A DNA stretch of 64,000 nucleotides, taken from contig JAYRRR010000077.1 in the NCBI GenBank assembly GCA_041910015.1, positions 44,535-108,534 of the forward strand, in the 5' to 3' direction. The translations under genes and the position numbers were made by a program. The notes under the pieces were generated by a model that saw nothing but the letters and a program-made list of their open reading frames with translations, was not told the DNA's origin and ran no database searches. Numbering within the stretch: the stretch's first letter is position 1; every line of letters starts with the position of its first letter. Source of the stretch: RPQJ01 sp041910015. GTDB lineage: Bacteria > Pseudomonadota > Gammaproteobacteria > Steroidobacterales > Steroidobacteraceae. Positions 26,301-33,329 of the stretch are shown piece after piece.

Positions 26301-26858
26301 CCGACCGAGGAGTCGGTGCGGCGTGCGGTGGCGATCCAGCTCATCATCAACAAGGAACTCGGGCTCAACAAGACGCAGAACCCGTGGCAGGGTTCGTTCG
26401 CGATCGACCAGTTGACGGACCTGGTCGAGGAGGCGGTCTACCGCGAATTCGACCGGATCTCGGAGCGGGGCGGCGTGCTCGGTGCGATGGAGACGATGTA
26501 CCAGCGCGGTCGCATCCAGGAGGAGTCGCTGCACTACGAGCAGTTGAAGCACGACGGCACCCTGCCGATCGTCGGCGTCAATACCTTTCTCGCTGCCGGC
26601 GACGCGACCAGCGAGCATCGCGACGCGGAACTCATCCGCTCCACCGAGGACGAGAAGCAGTGCCAGGTGCGGGCGGTGCGGGCGTTCCTCGAGCGCAACG
26701 CCGCGCGCCGTCCGGAGGTGCTGGCAGGTCTGCAGCGGACGGCCGCCACGGGCGGCAACGTGTTCGCCGACCTGATGGAGGCGGTCAAAGTCGCGTCGCT
26801 GGGGTCGATCTCTCACTCGCTGTACCAGGTCGGCGGGCAGTACCGACGCAGCATGTGA
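23397..26858 (+). CDS. icmF: Fused isobutyryl-CoA mutase IcmF
   Basis: 1153 residues in three parts. An N-terminal B12-binding domain (about 25-160) has Asp36-x-His38 for base-off cobalamin. A MeaI-type G-protein domain follows, with P-loop GTGGAGKS at 215-222 and NKFEK guanine-specificity motif. The C-terminal domain is the methylmalonyl-CoA-mutase-like catalytic barrel. The ATG at 23397 is chosen for GGGAGG just upstream; the frame also opens at a TTG at 23361. IcmF interconverts isobutyryl-CoA and butyryl-CoA, and its G domain gates cofactor loading. Near the substrate pocket the motif reads GVYPYRRE (Tyr604), where IcmF sequences I recall have Phe. Confidence 0.92.
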   Translation: MSGRMTAQRGEAARLGAATAGEQAPLRFVSAASLFDGHDAAINIIRRLLQAHGAEVVHLGHNRSVADIVRAAIQEDADGIACSSYQGGHVEYFKYMVDMLKSLDAAHIRIVVGGGGTIAPHEVEELEAYGVERIYTPEDGRRLGLDGMIDDVFERVRRARRPAFAFGPLGPRDHQLIARTISALERGDADGSHGETLRRAVARGARRVPVVGITGTGGAGKSSLTDELLMRFVRQFPDRNIAVVAMDPTRRRSGGALLGDRIRMNALAAEQVFMRSLATRRQNLATSAVLADVLNLLRFAGFDLIVVETAGIGQSDSEIVDVVDVPMYVMTSEYGAASQLEKIDMLDYADLVALNKFEKRGAEDALRDVRKQWRRNRVAFQAPDDEVPVFPTIASRFNDPGVNRLFAALCARLEQKSGGGGHWQCDDAGPTVLVERHALVPAQRSRYLAEIAANGRSARDDVAHRAAAASRAQGLHEALHALDDPRLPKPLERVGAGEFADEQADAAVVRLRAAYDEALDAVGAEGLALLRRWPAQAQAATDDQYGYQVRGREIRGENYLETLSHNRVPKLAVPRYRDWGEQITFLLKENLPGHFPYTAGVYPYRREAEDPTRMFAGEGGPERTNRRFHYLAGGHGAARLSTAFDSTTLYGEDPDERPDIYGRIGNSGVSIATLDDMKKLYSGFDLCAPTTSVSMTINGPAPMILAMFMNTAIDQRVERHLREMGAWEEAERRMASLFEGRERPRYQGELPPGHDGSGLGLLGVTGDQFVDAETYAKIRRETLSLVRGTVQADILKEDQAQNTCIFSTEFALRMMGDVQQFFIDNDVRNFYSVSISGYHIAEAGANPVSQLAFTLANGFTIVEYYLARGMHIDDFAPNLSFFFSNGMDPEYAVIGRVARRIWARALRDIYRAEPRSQMLKYHIQTSGRSLHAQEIQFNDIRTTLQALYALFDNCNSLHTNAYDEAITTPTEESVRRAVAIQLIINKELGLNKTQNPWQGSFAIDQLTDLVEEAVYREFDRISERGGVLGAMETMYQRGRIQEESLHYEQLKHDGTLPIVGVNTFLAAGDATSEHRDAELIRSTEDEKQCQVRAVRAFLERNAARRPEVLAGLQRTAATGGNVFADLMEAVKVASLGSISHSLYQVGGQYRRSM

Positions 26859-26900
26859 CGAAACGAACGCCGATGTGATGGGACCGGCGCACGTTACCGG

Positions 26901-26978
26901 GGGCGTCCGTTCCGGTATCTCTCCGCAGCGACTTATCGGATTTTCAAGGAGCGCGGAGAGATACCGGAACGGACGCCC
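26901..26978. repeat. Perfect 26-bp inverted repeat between convergent icmF and plsC
   Basis: The left arm (26901-26926) begins GGGCGTCCGTTCC and is the exact reverse complement of the right arm (26953-26978). The loop is 26 bases (26927-26952). There is no T-run after either arm, so a simple intrinsic terminator is not certain, but the position between two convergent genes suits one. It could also be a small mobile hairpin element. Confidence 0.85.
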
Positions 26979-26988
26979 GGGCCGCGGG

Positions 26989-27020
26989 GCCACGGAGCCA
27001 CGGAGCCACCCGGCCACGCC
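26989..27020. repeat. Four tandem 8-bp units GCCACNNN
   Basis: GCCACGGA twice, then GCCACCCG and GCCACGCC, directly after the large inverted repeat. Short tandem array in the icmF-plsC gap; no function seen. Confidence 0.7.
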
Positions 27021-27027
27021 ATGGCAC

Positions 27028-27057
27028 CAGGTGAATGTTCCCGTGTTCCTGTCACCT
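27028..27057 (-). repeat. REP-like hairpin element, copy 1
   Basis: On the minus strand the unit reads GGAACACGGGAACATTCACC, followed by TG. It matches the copies at 36617-36638 and 36687-36703 with few differences. AGGTGA (27029-27034) can pair with TCACCT (27052-27057). It overlaps the last codons and stop of plsC. Confidence 0.55.
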
Positions 27058-27819
27058 CCCGGCGAGGTCGGGTTCCCCCAGTCGCTCGAGGATCCGGGCG
27101 CGCGATGCATCGCGCAGCGCGTCGGGCGTAGCGCCGCGCGCATCGATCGAACCGAGCATCTCGACGTGGATCGCGCCCGGGCTCGGCACGAACGCCCCGC
27201 TCGGCAAGGCGCGCCGCGCGCCGTGGATGACGGCAGGCACGATGGACGTCCCGCCGCGCGCCGCCGCGACGAACGCGCCGATGTGGAAGCGCTTGAGCCC
27301 CACTTGCGCATCGAACGTCCCTTCGGGGAAGAAGACGAGGGAATGACCCTGGCCCGCCCGCTCGACGACGCGACGGCCATCGCGCTGGCGTCCGCCGCGT
27401 GTGTGACGATCAACGAATTCCGAGCCGAGCCGTCGCAGCAGCAGCCCCACGACGGGCATTGCGGCTGCCTCGCGCTTGACGACGAAGCCGAAGCGCGGCG
27501 GCAGGGCGGCGTCGAGAACGATGCCGTCGAGGTAGCTCGCGTGGTTGGCGACCAGCACGCAGGAACCGGCGGGCAGGGCGTCGAGACCGCTCACGCGCAG
27601 CCGCAGACCCGCGAGCATCAGCCACGAGCGCGCGAGCCCGCGCGTCGCGGCGCGTCGCCAGACGAGCGACGGCAGGGCGAAAGTGAGCAGCGCGGCGACA
27701 CTCACGAGCACGGCGAGCAGTGCCAGGACGTAGGATCCGTAGAGGCGCGTCAGCAGCGCGCCGGTCAGCGCGCCGGCCGGGCCGGCGCGCCATGATCGTG
27801 GCGGGTTCGTGGTTGCCAT
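27052..27819 (-). CDS. plsC: 1-acyl-sn-glycerol-3-phosphate acyltransferase
   Basis: 255 residues. An N-terminal membrane anchor (about 25-50, VLALLAVLVSVAALLTFALP) precedes the PlsC domain. The catalytic HxxxxD is NHASYLDG near residue 92, and the substrate motif is FFPEGTFD near 168. FVDRHTRGG and VPAVIHG also fit the family. It acylates lysophosphatidate to phosphatidate at the inner membrane in phospholipid synthesis. The 3' end carries a REP-like element, so the last few residues (EPDLAGR) may be element-derived. The gene diverges from xerD. Confidence 0.86.
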   Translation of the reverse strand: MATTNPPRSWRAGPAGALTGALLTRLYGSYVLALLAVLVSVAALLTFALPSLVWRRAATRGLARSWLMLAGLRLRVSGLDALPAGSCVLVANHASYLDGIVLDAALPPRFGFVVKREAAAMPVVGLLLRRLGSEFVDRHTRGGRQRDGRRVVERAGQGHSLVFFPEGTFDAQVGLKRFHIGAFVAAARGGTSIVPAVIHGARRALPSGAFVPSPGAIHVEMLGSIDARGATPDALRDASRARILERLGEPDLAGR

Positions 27820-27939
27820 GCGGCTTTCTGTGAATCAGTTCCGGTTATGTTAACGGCGTCCGGGGATCTGTGAGCGATGTCACGTCGACCGCCGACGAGT
27901 GGCTCGCATACTCGGGGCCATGCCAGACCGCGAGGTTCC

Positions 27940-28896
27940 ATGACCACCGCAGTGAAATCGAGCTTCCTGCCCGCACGCCGTGCCGGTGGCGGCGGCGCGT
28001 CGGCGTCGGGAGGCCCGGGGCACATCGATCGCTTCCTCGACGCGGTCTGGATGGAGCGCGGTCTGTCGCCGAACACGCTTGCAGCCTACCGCGCGGACCT
28101 GAGCGCGCTCGAGCGCTGGCTCGAGGAACGCGAAGTGCATCTCGAGCGCGCCCAGCGCGGCGACATCCTGTCGTTCATGGCCTCGCGCGTTCAGGCGGGC
28201 GCCCGGCCGCGATCGACCGCGCGCCAGCTCTCCAGTTTCCGGCGCTTTTTCCGTTACCTGGTCCGTGAGGGCTCCTTGCGCGAGGACCCCACGGCGCAGA
28301 TCGCGATGCCCAAGGTGGGCCGTTCGCTGCCGAAGTCGCTCATGGAGGAGGAAGTCGAGGCCCTGTTGGCCGCTCCTGCCGTCGGTGACCCCTTGGGACA
28401 TCGCGATCGAACGATGCTGGAGGTTCTCTATGCGACGGGCCTGAGGGTCTCGGAACTCGTGAACCTCAAGCTCGGCCAGGTAAACCTGAACCAGGGCGTG
28501 CTGCGCATCGTCGGCAAGGGTGACCGCGAACGCCTGATTCCACTCGGCGAGGAGGCCGTGCAGTGGCTCCAGCAGTTCCTGCAGGGGCCGCGCGTCGAGA
28601 TCCTGCTCGAGCGGCAGACCGACTTCCTGTTCCCCACGCGCCGCGGCGACCGCATGACGCGCCAGGCCTTCTGGCACATCATCAAGCGTTACGCGCGCAA
28701 GGCCGGCATCGAGAAGGAGCTGTCGCCGCACACGCTGCGTCACGCCTTCGCCACTCACCTGCTCAACCACGGAGCGGACCTGCGGGTCGTGCAGATGCTG
28801 CTTGGCCACAGCGATCTCTCGACGACGCAGATCTACACGCACGTCGCGCGCGAGCGCCTCAAGGACCTGCACTCGCAGCATCATCCGCGCGGCTGA
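27940..28896 (+). CDS. xerD: Site-specific tyrosine recombinase XerD
   Basis: 318 residues from the ATG at 27940, which follows GAGG; an upstream ATG at 27877 gives an unlikely leader. The N-terminal SAM-like domain (IDRFLDAVWMERGLSPNTLAAYRADL) and the catalytic domain are complete. The catalytic residues are visible as ATGLRVSELVNL (Arg), HTLRHAFATHLL (His-x2-Arg), LGHSDLSTTQIYTHV (His and nucleophile Tyr). With XerC it resolves chromosome dimers at dif under FtsK control. RHAFATHLL and the overall length favour XerD over XerC or an integrase. Confidence 0.9.
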   Translation: MTTAVKSSFLPARRAGGGGASASGGPGHIDRFLDAVWMERGLSPNTLAAYRADLSALERWLEEREVHLERAQRGDILSFMASRVQAGARPRSTARQLSSFRRFFRYLVREGSLREDPTAQIAMPKVGRSLPKSLMEEEVEALLAAPAVGDPLGHRDRTMLEVLYATGLRVSELVNLKLGQVNLNQGVLRIVGKGDRERLIPLGEEAVQWLQQFLQGPRVEILLERQTDFLFPTRRGDRMTRQAFWHIIKRYARKAGIEKELSPHTLRHAFATHLLNHGADLRVVQMLLGHSDLSTTQIYTHVARERLKDLHSQHHPRG

Positions 28897-28912
28897 GCGG
28901 CCCGCGCCGCTC

Positions 28913-28921
28913 TGCTAGACT
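28913..28921 (+). promoter_or_regulatory. Candidate extended -10 for dsbC
   Basis: TGCTAGACT forms an extended -10 (TG-N-TAGACT) about 130 bases upstream of dsbC, in the xerD-dsbC gap. No clear -35 is visible. The rest of the 153-base gap shows nothing else I can name. Confidence 0.35.
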
Positions 28922-29049
28922 CCGCGCGCCCGCGACGGCGGGCGTCGCCCTGCGCTGCGGAACCCGGTCGTGCGGTGGCGGTCTGAATACCTGCCTGCGG
29001 CCACGCGCTCGGCAGGACATCGCAGCAGCCAGTCGGAGTCAGTCATCGC

Positions 29050-29850
29050 ATGCGTCGTATCCTTGTCCTGCCCGCGCTGATCGCGGCCGCCCTCGCGCTG
29101 ACGGCGCAGGCCCAGCAGCCGGCGCCGAAGCCCGGCGCGAAGCCCGTAGCGACTCGGCCGGCGGGGTCCGCGGACGCGATCCCGGCGGATGTCCGGGCGC
29201 GGATCGTCGCCCGGTTGCCGGGTGCCGAGCCGGGTGACGTTGCGACATCGCCGATCCCGGGCCTCTACGAAGTCACCATGGGCGGGCTGATCGCATATGT
29301 GAGCGAGGACGGCAAGTACCTGCTGAGCGGCAACGTCTACGACCTCGACACCCAGGTGAACCTGACGGCCGGGCGTCGCAACGCGGCGCGAGCCAGGGCG
29401 CTGGCGGTCGCGTCCGAGAGCCAGATGATCGTGTTCGGTCCGCCGAATTCGAAGATGACGGTGACCGTATTCACCGACGTCGATTGCGGGTTCTGCCGCA
29501 AGTTCCACAGCCAGATCGCCGAGGTGAACAAGGCCGGCGTGCGCGTGCGCTACATGCTGTATCCGCGCACGGGTCCTGGCACGGAATCCTGGAAGAAGGC
29601 GGAGCAGGTATGGTGCTCCGCCGACCGGCGCGAGGCCCTGACGCGCGCCAAGAAGGGCGAGCCACTCAAGGCGAAGCCGTGTGGCGACGGTGCGATCAAG
29701 ACGCAGTACGAACTCGGTTCGGACCTCGGCGTCGAGGGCACACCGGCCGTGTTCACGCAGAACGGCGACTACATCGGCGGCTTCCTGACGCCCGCCGAGC
29801 TCGTCCAGGCGATTCAGGAGTCCCAGAAGCAGGCGGTCGCCGCGCGCTGA
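29050..29850 (+). CDS. dsbC: Thiol:disulfide isomerase DsbC
   Basis: 266 residues. A signal peptide (1 to about 22, LALTAQA) directs it to the periplasm. A short Pro/Ala-rich linker is followed by the DsbC dimerisation domain (about 45-110) and the thioredoxin-fold catalytic domain. The active site is FTDVDCGFCRKFH with Cys146 and Cys149; the cis-proline loop is EGTPAVF. DsbC rearranges wrong disulfides in secreted proteins and is kept reduced by DsbD. The gene stands alone between xerD and the convergent fdxA. Confidence 0.92.
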   Translation: MRRILVLPALIAAALALTAQAQQPAPKPGAKPVATRPAGSADAIPADVRARIVARLPGAEPGDVATSPIPGLYEVTMGGLIAYVSEDGKYLLSGNVYDLDTQVNLTAGRRNAARARALAVASESQMIVFGPPNSKMTVTVFTDVDCGFCRKFHSQIAEVNKAGVRVRYMLYPRTGPGTESWKKAEQVWCSADRREALTRAKKGEPLKAKPCGDGAIKTQYELGSDLGVEGTPAVFTQNGDYIGGFLTPAELVQAIQESQKQAVAAR

Positions 29851-29892
29851 CCAGCGCCCCAGCTTCGGCGAGTCTGAGCATGACGTGCTCCG

Positions 29893-29914
29893 GCTCGCGT
29901 ACGACGTCGCGAGC
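29893..29914. terminator. Hairpin between convergent dsbC and fdxA
   Basis: GCTCGCG (29893-29899) and CGCGAGC (29908-29914) form a perfect 7-bp stem with an 8-base loop, in the 126-base gap between two convergent genes. No T-run follows on either strand, so it is only a candidate bidirectional terminator. Confidence 0.4.
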
Positions 29915-29976
29915 TTGCCCGGGCCCGAGGCAGATGCCTGCGGACGGACCACGCCAGGACGGCCGGCGGTGTGTCT

Positions 29977-30300
29977 TCAGCGCTCGAGGTGCTGCAGCTT
30001 GCCGGGCTGGCCGTCCCACTCCTTGGCGTCGGCCGGCGCTTCCTTCTTTTCGGTGATCACGGGCCACTGCCTGGACAGCTCGGCGTTGAGCTTGCGGAAA
30101 TCCTGCTGGCCCTCGGGCAGTTCCTCCTCGGAAAAGATCGCCTCGGCCGGGCACTCGGGTTCGCACAGCGTGCAGTCGATGCACTCGTCCGGATCGATGA
30201 CCAGCATGTTCGGACCTTCGTGGAAGCAGTCCACCGGACAGACCTCCACGCAGTCCATGTATTTGCACTTGATGCAGTTTTCCGTGACGACGAAGGTCAT
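29977..30300 (-). CDS. fdxA: 7Fe ferredoxin FdxA
   Basis: 107 residues, the size of the Azotobacter FdI-type seven-iron ferredoxins. The cysteines fall at 9, 12, 17, 21, 25, 40, 43, 46 and 50 (CIKCKYMDCVEVCPVDC and CIDCTLCEPEC), as expected for one [3Fe-4S] and one [4Fe-4S] cluster. The ATG at 30300 follows GGAG. It is a low-potential electron carrier; its partners here are not known. It lies downstream of the NUDIX gene on the same strand with 48 bases between. Confidence 0.92.
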   Translation of the reverse strand: MTFVVTENCIKCKYMDCVEVCPVDCFHEGPNMLVIDPDECIDCTLCEPECPAEAIFSEEELPEGQQDFRKLNAELSRQWPVITEKKEAPADAKEWDGQPGKLQHLER

Positions 30301-30348
30301 CGGGAGTCTCCAGCCGCTGAAGCGAACGACACAAAACGGCAATCGTAC

Positions 30349-30894
30349 CTAACCGCGAGGCTTCCGGTAATCCAGCGCGGTGAAATGATGATCCTCCACG
30401 CCGCGCCGGCGGTCGTCGAAGTAGCGCCGCAGCGCGAAGTCGACGCTGCGGAATGCGATCTGCGACCAGGGTACGTCCGCTTCGTCGCAGAGATGGACCT
30501 CGAGACTCTCCGGCGTCGAGGCGAACCGCGGCTCATGCAGCCGCGCGCGGAACATTACGTGGACCTGGTCCGCGTGGAGGACGTGCACGACTGCGAGCAG
30601 CGAGCCGATCTCGACGTCGGCCTGCGCCTCCTCCCTGGTTTCGCGCCGCGCGCCGTCCTGGGTCGTCTCGCCGTTCTCCATGAAGCCAGCCGGAATGGTC
30701 CAGAAGCCGTAGCGCGGCTCGATCGCCCGCCGGCACAGCAGAATGCGGCCCTCGTGCTCGGGCACACAGCCGACTACGAGTTTCGGGTTCTGGTAATGCA
30801 CGATGCCGCACGCGTCGCAGACGTATCGCGGCAGATGGTCCCCGTCGGGGGTGCGCAGGTTGACCGGGTGGCCGCAGCTGGAACAGAACTTCAT
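30349..30894 (-). CDS. NUDIX hydrolase with N-terminal zinc ribbon
   Basis: 181 residues. A zinc ribbon is formed by Cys4, Cys7, Cys26 and Cys29 (CSSC and CDAC). The NUDIX box is complete: Gly70-x5-Glu76-x7-Arg84-Glu85-x-x-Glu88-Glu89, in AGFMENGETTQDGARRETREE. The combination resembles the C-terminal part of NADH pyrophosphatases (NudC) but the protein is shorter, so hydrolysis of NADH or another nucleoside diphosphate derivative is possible and substrate is uncertain. The ATG at 30894 gives the zinc ribbon at the very N-terminus, as usual in this subfamily. Confidence 0.86.
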   Translation of the reverse strand: MKFCSSCGHPVNLRTPDGDHLPRYVCDACGIVHYQNPKLVVGCVPEHEGRILLCRRAIEPRYGFWTIPAGFMENGETTQDGARRETREEAQADVEIGSLLAVVHVLHADQVHVMFRARLHEPRFASTPESLEVHLCDEADVPWSQIAFRSVDFALRRYFDDRRRGVEDHHFTALDYRKPRG

Positions 30895-30973
30895 GCAGAC
30901 GTGGCGAATGTGGGGTTCAAACGACGGTCGCGCGACCAATGAACGACACCGCCCGGAACGATCCGTCGGTGAC

Positions 30974-31060
30974 TGGTGCCCCCGGCCCGGATCGAACGGG
31001 CACGATCTCGCGATCGGTAGATTTTGAGTCTACTGCGTCTACCAGTTCCGCCACGGGGGC
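30974..31060 (-). tRNA. tRNA-Leu (anticodon CAA)
   Basis: On the minus strand the gene begins GCCCCCGTGGCGGAACTGG and ends CGGGGGCACCA. The seven acceptor pairs GCCCCCG/CGGGGGC are all matched, the T-arm contains TTCGATCC, and the anticodon loop holds CAA (ACTCAAAAT). The length of 87 bases and the extended variable arm are those of a class II leucine tRNA. The 3' CCA is encoded in the DNA. It reads UUG codons. Confidence 0.95.
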
Positions 31061-31265
31061 CTCGGCGCAACCGCGAAGCTTACTCTATTGGCCAGCCCGC
31101 TGCTGGGCTCTTTGATTTTCAATCGCTTATGCTGATGAGTTCGAGGCGACATCAGGTCCGGCGGGAACCCTGTCGCAGCATGGCGTGGCGGAACCCGGTA
31201 CACTGCGCCGGGTCTGACGGAGTGCGTCGCCGACCGGCGGCCCCCGCAAGGAGACCGAAGGCACG

Positions 31266-32009
31266 ATGCGACGGACCCCGCCCCATCGACGTACGGCCTG
31301 GCTGCTCGGAATGCTTGGGCTGGCGGCTCTGCCGGCCCACGCCGGCCCGGGCCTCGCGGCCGAGCTGGCCGCCGCTGCGCCCGCCGCCGACCCGAAGGTG
31401 CTGACCCTCGCCGCCCGCGCGGCCGAATGCGCACGCCGCCAGGGCGTGCTCGACGGGCTGCGCCACCTCGCGGTCATTGACTATTCGTTGCCTTCGACCC
31501 AGCCGCGCCTGTGGGTGTTCGACCTCATGCGCCACCGCCTGCTGTTTCAGGAACTCGTTGCGCACGGTCGCAACACCGGCGAGCAGCGCGCCGAGCGATT
31601 CTCCAACGTCGAGGGCAGCCGGATGTCGAGCATCGGCCTCTACCAGACGGCCGAGACCTATTACGGCAGCAACGGCTACTCGCTGCGGCTGCGCGGCCTC
31701 GATCCGGGCTTCAACGACAAGGCGCTCGCCCGCGCGATCGTCATGCACGGTGCGCCTTACGTCAGCCAGGCGATCGCAGACCGTCTCGGCCGTCTCGGCC
31801 GCAGCTGGGGCTGCCCAGCCGTGCGCGAGGAGGTTGCACGCACGGTGATCGACACGCTCAAGGGCGGGGCGCTGCTGTTCGCTTATTACCCCGACCGCAA
31901 GTGGCTGGCCGAGTCGCCGTACTTCCAGTGCAAGGACGCACCGGGCCCGGCCGATGCGCCGGTCGTGGCCACGGCCGAACCTGGGACCGCCGCCGCGCAT
32001 TCGGGCTGA
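31266..32009 (+). CDS. L,D-transpeptidase catalytic-domain protein (YkuD_2 type)
   Basis: 247 residues with a signal peptide (1 to about 26, ending AHA). The domain is the murein L,D-transpeptidase catalytic family: VIDYSLPSTQPRLWVFDL, GRNTGEQRAERFSN, the His of VMHGAPYVS (His161) and the nucleophile in RSWGCPAV (Cys183). This subgroup is periplasmic and presumed to act on peptidoglycan cross-links or anchored lipoprotein. A sigma-factor operon follows 65 bases downstream on the same strand. The 205-base gap upstream to the tRNA shows nothing clear. Confidence 0.82.
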   Translation: MRRTPPHRRTAWLLGMLGLAALPAHAGPGLAAELAAAAPAADPKVLTLAARAAECARRQGVLDGLRHLAVIDYSLPSTQPRLWVFDLMRHRLLFQELVAHGRNTGEQRAERFSNVEGSRMSSIGLYQTAETYYGSNGYSLRLRGLDPGFNDKALARAIVMHGAPYVSQAIADRLGRLGRSWGCPAVREEVARTVIDTLKGGALLFAYYPDRKWLAESPYFQCKDAPGPADAPVVATAEPGTAAAHSG

Positions 32010-32074
32010 CCTGCCGCGACGCGCTCGGCGTCGCGTGCGACCCTTTGCGGGCCTCGCGCATCCAGGACGACAGC

Positions 32075-32689
32075 ATGGCCGCTTTCCCGGACATTGACGT
32101 CGCCGACGTGCTGCTCGAGCGGGCTCGCGCCGGTGAGTCGATCGCCCTCGAACAGATCTACCTCATGTTCGAGCGCCCGGTGCGCGCGCTCGCGCGACGC
32201 CTGCTCGGGCACGGTGCCGCCGAAGACGTCGTCCACGACGTGTTCGTCGACGTGATCACGCGGCTGCACCAGTACGAAGGGCGCGGTTCGTTCGCGGGGT
32301 GGGTGCGCAGCATCGCGGTCTCGCGCTGCCTGATGCAGTTGCGTTCGCCCTGGCACCGCAGCCGCCGCTGGCTGGCGCAGCGCGTCGGCGCGGACGACGT
32401 GTGCGGCGCCACGTTCGAGCCGTCGGCGAACTTCGTCGACGTCGTGGCGCGGACGGACGACGGCGACGTGATCGACCTGGAGCGTGCGCTCGCCCGCATC
32501 GGCGACACCGCGCGCGCCGTCGTCTGGCTGCACGACGTCGAGGGTTACACCCACGCCGAGATCGGCCGGCTGTTCGGCGCGTCCGCCAGCTTTTCCAAAT
32601 CGCAGCTGGCGCGGGCGCACGAACGCCTGCGCGCCGAGCTGTTGCCGGAAGGAGTCGGGTCATGCATGCCCGCATCGAGCATCTACTGA
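32075..32689 (+). CDS. ECF-type RNA polymerase sigma factor
   Basis: 204 residues. Region 2 (YLMFERPVRALARRLLGHGAAEDVVHDVFVDVITRLHQYEG shown by its ends, residues 28-70) includes the FAGWVRSIAVSRCLMQLR core-binding segment; region 4 (ARIGDTARAVVWLHDVEGYTHAEIG onward, about 145-195) carries the helix-turn-helix YTHAEIGRLFGAS. Its end overlaps the next gene by 28 bases, a typical sigma/anti-sigma arrangement. It probably directs an envelope-stress or similar regulon with its own operon as one target. The ATG at 32075 is the first start compatible with region 2. Confidence 0.87.
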   Translation: MAAFPDIDVADVLLERARAGESIALEQIYLMFERPVRALARRLLGHGAAEDVVHDVFVDVITRLHQYEGRGSFAGWVRSIAVSRCLMQLRSPWHRSRRWLAQRVGADDVCGATFEPSANFVDVVARTDDGDVIDLERALARIGDTARAVVWLHDVEGYTHAEIGRLFGASASFSKSQLARAHERLRAELLPEGVGSCMPASSIY

Positions 32690-33303
32690 GCCTGCGCGAC
32701 GGCGAGCCCGTCGACGCGGCGATCCGTGTGCACGTCGCCGCCTGCGAACGGTGCGGAACGGCACTTGCCGAGGCGCGGCACTTGCGCGACCGGTTGCAGA
32801 CGCTGCCGGTCGTGGTGCCCGCCATGGCGCCGGGTGGCTGGCAGTCGGTGATACGGCGCAAGGCGCAGCGGGAGGCGGCCACGCGGGCCTGGGGCCAGGC
32901 GCGGCGGGCTGCAGTCGCCGCTTCGGTCGCGATCGTCGCCGTGGCCGTTTCGTGGCGCATGGCCGATGCGCCGACCGAGACGCCTGCGAGCCGGCTGGCT
33001 GCGCTGGCGCCGCTGGCGGCCGAGGAGGCGCTTGCCCATGACCGCGTGGCGCAGTTGCAGCGGCAATCGGCCGCGCTCGAGGACATGCTCGCCGCGATCG
33101 GCCAGCGGCCCGCGGTGCAGCGCGCCGGGACGGCGCTGCCGATCGACACGCTCGAGTCGCAGGTGCAGTGGATCGATCACCGGCTGCTCGGCAGCGGCGA
33201 CGATGCCTTCGCCTCCGAGCAGCTCTGGCGCGAGCGCGTGCAGACGATGGACTCGCTGGTGCGCCTGCGCTACGTCGAGGCGCAGCGCACGGCAACGATG
33301 TGA
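32662..33303 (+). CDS. Membrane anti-sigma factor with ZAS-like zinc motif
   Basis: 213 residues. Near the N-terminus His24-x3-Cys28-x2-Cys31 (HVAACERC) is the HxxxCxxC signature of zinc-binding anti-sigma domains. One membrane helix lies near 83-98 (AAVAASVAIVAVAVSW). The periplasmic part is helical, with a probable coiled coil (HDRVAQLQRQSAALEDML). GGAAGGAG precedes the ATG at 32662. The gene overlaps the sigma gene by 28 bases, so the two are translated together. The expected role is to hold the sigma factor at the membrane until a signal releases it. Confidence 0.78.
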   Translation: MHARIEHLLSLRDGEPVDAAIRVHVAACERCGTALAEARHLRDRLQTLPVVVPAMAPGGWQSVIRRKAQREAATRAWGQARRAAVAASVAIVAVAVSWRMADAPTETPASRLAALAPLAAEEALAHDRVAQLQRQSAALEDMLAAIGQRPAVQRAGTALPIDTLESQVQWIDHRLLGSGDDAFASEQLWRERVQTMDSLVRLRYVEAQRTATM

Positions 33304-33329
33304 CTTCCATTCTGGACGAGGTGGAATCG

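Noticed and set aside
31083..31115. AGCCC/GGGCT hairpin followed by T-rich bases, upstream of the leucine tRNA
   Set aside because: The stem is only five pairs and it lies on the promoter side of the tRNA, 75-100 bases before the next gene; not convincing as a terminator.
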